From an uncultured Allosphingosinicella sp. (GTDB lineage: Bacteria > Pseudomonadota > Alphaproteobacteria > Sphingomonadales > Sphingomonadaceae), in the NCBI GenBank assembly GCA_934539295.1, contig CAKTCN010000059.1, positions 1 through 10,211 on the forward strand: DNA of 10,211 nucleotides, read 5' to 3'. The position numbers and the translations under genes were made by a program. Each line of letters begins with the position of its first letter. The first letter of the stretch is position 1. Of the stretch, positions 5,848 through 10,211 are shown one piece after another. The notes under the pieces are model-generated. The model had not been told where the DNA came from. It saw only the letters and a list, made by a program, of their open reading frames with translations, and did no database searches.

Positions 5848-6378
5848 TCAGGGCAGATGCAGGTTCAGGCGCAGGCCGAGCATGTCGAGACCGGGATTCT
5901 GCTTGCTGAACAAGGTGGCGTGGCTGACGTGGACGTAGCTGAGTTCCGCGCTGACGCCGGGCGCCACCTGCGCGCCGATGGCGAGCTCGGGCTCGAACAA
6001 GACGCGGCTGCCAAGGTCGCTGCGCCGTCCGCGATCGTTGACGCGGAGGCTGGGACCGTCATGGATCGCGATGCCGATGCCGGGGCGAAGATAGACCGGC
6101 CCGCCGATTCGCCAGCCGAGCCCCGCCGCCACCAGGCTGGTATCGCCATGATCGTTGAGCGAGCCGAAGATGTAGGGTGCCGGCCCCCCGATCGGGCCCA
6201 GGCCGACGATGCGGTCGCCGCGATAGCCGAGCTGGAAATCATGCCCGTCCTCGTTGATGTCGTGGGTGAAGGGCGGTTGCACATCGTGGAGATAGACGCC
6301 GCCGAACAGGTCGGCGGCCATGGCGGGTGCCGTGGCCAGCGCCAGAGCGGGGATCAGCAGGGCACGGGGCAGGGCCAT
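5848..6378 (-). CDS. Secreted PagL-like acyloxyacyl hydrolase (lipid A 3-O-deacylase family)
   Basis: Predicted outer-membrane beta-barrel hydrolase related to PagL, which removes the 3-O-acyl chain of lipid A. The 176-aa precursor starts with a clear Sec signal peptide (about 1-21, hydrophobic core, cleavage after AMA). The mature part of about 155 aa matches PagL size and shows alternating strands with aromatic girdles. The C-terminal family motif is seen as YVHVSHATLFSKQNPGLDMLGL: His150 and Ser152 fit the catalytic HxS pair, and Asp165 lies where PagL has its third catalytic residue, Glu. The residue after Ser is His153, whereas the usual motif is HxSN. Start at 6378 is chosen because it begins the signal peptide; longer forms would overlap the upstream gene. 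It begins 4 bp after the GNAT stop without a strong ribosome-binding site, suggesting translational coupling. If the host makes glycosphingolipids rather than LPS, the substrate is uncertain. Confidence 0.78.
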   Translation of the reverse strand: MALPRALLIPALALATAPAMAADLFGGVYLHDVQPPFTHDINEDGHDFQLGYRGDRIVGLGPIGGPAPYIFGSLNDHGDTSLVAAGLGWRIGGPVYLRPGIGIAIHDGPSLRVNDRGRRSDLGSRVLFEPELAIGAQVAPGVSAELSYVHVSHATLFSKQNPGLDMLGLRLNLHLP

Positions 6379-6382
6379 CGGG

Positions 6383-6886
6383 TCAAAGCTCGCATTGCAT
6401 GAAGACGACGTCGAGATAACGCCCGAACTTGAATCCGGCCCGGTCGAGTGTGCCGGCATGATGAAAACCGGCGGCCTCGTGCAGCCGGATGGAGGCGGCG
6501 TTGGCGCCGTCCCCGATCACCGCGATCATCCGCCGGAACCCCGCCGCCCGGCTTTCGGCCATCACTGCCCGCAACAGCGCGCGACCCAGCCCGCTCCCGA
6601 CATGGCGAGGATCGACATAGACCGCATCCTCGCAGGTGAAGCGGTAGCCGGAACGGTCGCGGAAGATGCCGGCATAGGCATAGCCGGTCACCTGTCCCTC
6701 CGCCTCCGCGACCAGCCAGGGCCAGCCACGCCCCTGCACTGCCGCCAGCCGATCGCGCATCTGCGCCGGGGACACGCTCTCTTCCTCGAACGTGCCGGTG
6801 CCGTGCAGGACGTGGTGGTTGTAGATGGCGGCCAGTGCCTCCGCATCATCGGGGCAGGCGGCGCGGATCAACGGCGAAGGCGTCAT
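6383..6886 (-). CDS. GNAT-family N-acetyltransferase, phosphinothricin/amino-acid acetyltransferase type
   Basis: Predicted cytoplasmic acetyl-CoA-dependent N-acetyltransferase of 167 aa. Layout resembles the Pat/MnaT group, which acetylates phosphinothricin or methionine-like amino acids. It has an N-terminal RAACPDDAEALAAIYNHHVLHGTGTFEEE (about 8-36). The acetyl-CoA-binding segment VDPRHVGSGLGRALL (91-105) matches the RxxGxG/A pyrophosphate loop, with His95 and Ser98 variants. C-terminal motif B is IRLHEAAGFHHAGTL (133-147), followed by a GFKFGRYLDVVFMQ strand. Start ATG 6886 gives the expected N-terminus; the reading frame is open farther upstream only as shadow of the opposite-strand gene. 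It is the first gene of a two-gene minus-strand unit with the acyl hydrolase, and is divergent from the chemotaxis gene, 57 bp away. True substrate unknown. Confidence 0.88.
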   Translation of the reverse strand: MTPSPLIRAACPDDAEALAAIYNHHVLHGTGTFEEESVSPAQMRDRLAAVQGRGWPWLVAEAEGQVTGYAYAGIFRDRSGYRFTCEDAVYVDPRHVGSGLGRALLRAVMAESRAAGFRRMIAVIGDGANAASIRLHEAAGFHHAGTLDRAGFKFGRYLDVVFMQCEL

Positions 6887-6943
6887 CAGCCTGTCATCAA
6901 ACCTTATCCATCGCTTTACAACCGATTGATAGGCAGCGCCCCC

Positions 6944-8287
6944 GTGACCAAATCCGAAACATGCCAGCCGCATTCCTCCACCGAGGGCGATGCCGGCCAC
7001 GACCTTGCCCGCTTGTGCGACGACCAGGGCACCATCTCCCGCGTGCGTGCCGACCGGCACCTGAGCGAGGCGATCGAGGCGTTTCGCAGCCAGGCGCGGC
7101 TGCGCATGCTGCCGGTGGTGGATGCGGAGGGTCGACCGATCGGCGCGATCTTCGAGCCGGACGTGCGCGCCATCCTCTACAACCCTTATGGTCATGCGCT
7201 GCTGACCAACCCTTCGTTCAACAGCGCGACGGGCGACTATGCGCGGCCCTGCCCGACGGTGGATTGCGGCACGCCGCTGCCGGCCTTGCTCGACACCTAT
7301 GCGCGCGAGGACGGGACGGAAGGCGTGATCCTGACGCATAAGGGGCGGCTGGCGGGCGTGATCGCCAACCGTACGTTGATCCGGCTGGTGGCCGAACGGG
7401 AGGCGGAGGTGGCGCGCGCCCGCGCCGAACGGCTGGCGGCGGTGCAGGCGGCGGGCGATCGCTTCATCGCCGACATCAGCCAGGTGGCGGAGCGGCTGTC
7501 CCATGTCGCCGGCGGGATCGGCGACACGGCCGCGACCACGGCTGCACGCGCCCGGGATTATAGCGAGCGCGCCGCGGCGGTCGCGGCCGCCGCGGAGCAG
7601 ACCAGCAGCGGGATGCTGGACCTGGCCGAACAGGGCTCCGGCCTGGCTGCGATGGTGGATCGGGTGCGGGCGGACACGGCGGTCGCCCGCCAGGCAGCGA
7701 CCCGCGCGGTGGTGCTGAGCGGTGCCAGCCTGGCGCGCGGTCATGCGCTGGACGACGCCGCCGGGGCGATCGGGGCAACGCTGGCCCGCGTGCAGGCCAT
7801 TTCACGCCAGGCGAAGTTGCTGGCGATCAATGCCGCGATCGAAGCCGCCAGGATGGGTGCGGAGGGAAGCGGCTTTGCGGTGGTCGCGCGCGAGCTCAAG
7901 CAATTCGCCACCAAGACGGACGAAGCGGCTGGCGAGATCAACGAGCGGATCGGCGACATGCGGCAGGCTTCGGGCGAGGTGATCGAGGGCCAGTGCGCGA
8001 TCGAGGAGGTGGTGCATACCATTCAGGCGATGACCGGCTCGATCGACGAGGCCGTCAGCACGCAATCGGGCACGGCGCACCTGCTGGCCGGCAATGTCGA
8101 CCAGGCGGTGGAGGCGTGCACCGACATCAACGGCAACGTGATGGAGATCAGCCGGATGGGTGCCCATGCGGCCGAGCGCGCGGGCGAGATGCGGACCATG
8201 GCATCCGAACTGTCCAGCGCGACGGGCGAACTGCGCGCGCGTGTCGGCCTGTTCGTGGCCGACCTGAACGGCGCAGGGCAGGTATAA
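6944..8287 (+). CDS. Soluble methyl-accepting chemotaxis-type protein with N-terminal CBS-like domains
   Basis: Predicted cytoplasmic chemoreceptor-like signalling protein of 447 aa. No membrane-spanning stretch or signal peptide is seen. Residues about 30-150 look like a CBS pair: LRMLPVVDAEGRPIGAIFEPDV near 53-74 and EGVILTHKGRLAGVIANRTL near 126-145. Such domains often sense adenosyl compounds or other small ligands. A charged coiled coil (about 147-185) leads to the methyl-accepting helical region. The conserved hairpin tip that contacts CheA and CheW is at 286-315 (ISRQAKLLAINAAIEAARMGAEGSGFAVVA), with GSGF where GRGF is usual. No C-terminal CheR-tethering pentapeptide is present. The proposed start is GTG 6944; its ribosome-binding site is weak and the upstream in-frame sequence overlaps the promoter region of the divergent gene. 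No che genes occur in the window, so its signalling partners are elsewhere. Confidence 0.85.
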   Translation: MTKSETCQPHSSTEGDAGHDLARLCDDQGTISRVRADRHLSEAIEAFRSQARLRMLPVVDAEGRPIGAIFEPDVRAILYNPYGHALLTNPSFNSATGDYARPCPTVDCGTPLPALLDTYAREDGTEGVILTHKGRLAGVIANRTLIRLVAEREAEVARARAERLAAVQAAGDRFIADISQVAERLSHVAGGIGDTAATTAARARDYSERAAAVAAAAEQTSSGMLDLAEQGSGLAAMVDRVRADTAVARQAATRAVVLSGASLARGHALDDAAGAIGATLARVQAISRQAKLLAINAAIEAARMGAEGSGFAVVARELKQFATKTDEAAGEINERIGDMRQASGEVIEGQCAIEEVVHTIQAMTGSIDEAVSTQSGTAHLLAGNVDQAVEACTDINGNVMEISRMGAHAAERAGEMRTMASELSSATGELRARVGLFVADLNGAGQV

Positions 8288-8299
8288 GGTGCCGCCGTT

Positions 8300-8313
8300 G
8301 GGGATGTTTCCCC
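8300..8313 (+). other. Small hairpin after the chemotaxis gene
   Basis: GGGGA (8300-8304) pairs with TCCCC (8309-8313) around TGTT, 12 bases after the stop at 8287. No T-tract follows, so by itself it is a doubtful terminator. It may stabilise the 3' end of the transcript. Confidence 0.4.
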
Positions 8314-8323
8314 GCCGCCAGGG

Positions 8324-8352
8324 GTTTACGAATCCCTTTCTACATCCTAAAT
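8324..8352 (+). promoter_or_regulatory. Promoter candidate for rpoB
   Basis: GTTTAC (8324-8329) and CTAAAT (8347-8352) are separated by exactly 17 bases and match CTTGAC-N17-CTATAT at 4/6 and 5/6 positions. Transcription from about 8359 would give a leader of roughly 228 nt before rpoB, containing the terminator at 8476-8509. No comparable pair was found between that terminator and the rpoB start, which favours this position, but it is still a pattern match. Confidence 0.5.
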
Positions 8353-8475
8353 AGCCCTGTGATCGGAAAGCATCCCGCGAGGATGTGGACCACCGTTCCA
8401 GCCCCGGGACACGGCATGCTTGGCGAGCGTGCCGCGACGGATAGGGGTTCGGGCCGGCTTCTCCAGACGCTGCCA

Positions 8476-8509
8476 GTGTGGTTCCGACGGTCCGGATCCG
8501 CACTTTTTT
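8476..8509 (+). terminator. Intrinsic terminator or attenuator upstream of rpoB
   Basis: GTGTGG (8476-8481) pairs with CCGCAC (8498-8503, one G-U). After a U-U mismatch, TCCG (8483-8486) pairs with CGGA (8493-8496), leaving a six-base loop. Six T residues follow at 8504-8509. It lies 189 bp after the chemotaxis gene stop and 78 bp before the rpoB start. It could be a distant terminator for that gene, the end of a small RNA, or an attenuator in the rpoB leader. A competing pairing exists: GGACCAC (8387-8393) can pair with GTGGTTC (8478-8484, one G-U), which would open the stem. Confidence 0.7.
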
Positions 8510-8574
8510 GCGTGGGGTTGCCCCTGCGTTCGGCCGCGAACCCGCAGCGAGGCGGGTAAATATCTGATCCGACC

Positions 8575-8580
8575 AGAGGA
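8575..8580 (+). promoter_or_regulatory. Ribosome-binding site of rpoB
   Basis: AGAGGA at 8575-8580 lies six bases before ATG 8587 and supports that start, which also gives the usual alphaproteobacterial RpoB N-terminus leading into the IRKVFGNI segment. Confidence 0.8.
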
Positions 8581-8586
8581 TAATCC

Positions 8587-10211
<1,625 letters not shown>

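Noticed and set aside
6320..6943. N-terminal extension of the chemotaxis protein to an ATG at 6320
   Set aside because: The added sequence is antisense to the acetyltransferase and acyl hydrolase genes and looks like shadow composition.
6887..7744. N-terminal extension of the acetyltransferase
   Set aside because: It is antisense to the chemotaxis gene; the GNAT domain begins at 6886.

Overview
The window is a stretch of alphaproteobacterial chromosome around the classical translation/transcription cluster tRNA-Trp - secE - nusG - rplK - rplA - rplJ - rplL - rpoB. High GC, the form of the ribosomal proteins (L10 beginning MDRAQKSE), the RpoB sequence and CTTGAC/CTATAT-type promoter candidates suggest a sphingomonad (Sphingomonadales). 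This placement is from family resemblance, not from a search.

Layout. At the left edge lies tRNA-Trp(CCA) (2-77), then a 223-bp gap with a perfect 22-bp palindrome and a candidate promoter. Next come secE (301-498), nusG (520-1059), rplK (1134-1565) and rplA (1570-2262), closed by a strong intrinsic terminator (2316-2351). A 654-aa serralysin-type RTX metalloprotease (2499-4463) sits next. It is followed by a well-formed promoter, an approximately 290-nt highly structured leader, rplJ (4809-5324), rplL (5368-5745) and a second strong terminator (5788-5823). An accessory block follows: on the minus strand a GNAT acetyltransferase (6886-6383) leading into a secreted PagL-like acyl hydrolase (6378-5848), and divergently a soluble CBS-domain methyl-accepting chemotaxis protein (6944-8287). 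After a 299-bp region with a candidate promoter and an intrinsic terminator, rpoB begins at 8587 and runs off the right edge inside the rifampicin-resistance region.

How the genes relate. SecE (translocon), NusG (elongation factor), L11, L1, L10 and L7/L12 (ribosome stalks) and RpoB form the growth-linked core. The cluster is interrupted twice: one secreted protease between rplA and rplJ, and three envelope/signalling genes between rplL and rpoB. Each core block carries its own control signals (promoter candidates before secE, rplJ and rpoB; terminators after rplA and rplL), which would let accessory genes sit between them without breaking essential expression.

Most unusual points: the split ribosomal cluster; a PagL-like enzyme in a lineage known for glycosphingolipids in place of LPS; tandem, mutually exclusive hairpins just before the rplJ ribosome-binding site; and an intrinsic terminator inside the likely rpoB leader. 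No CRISPR array, insertion sequence, phage gene or integrase was seen.
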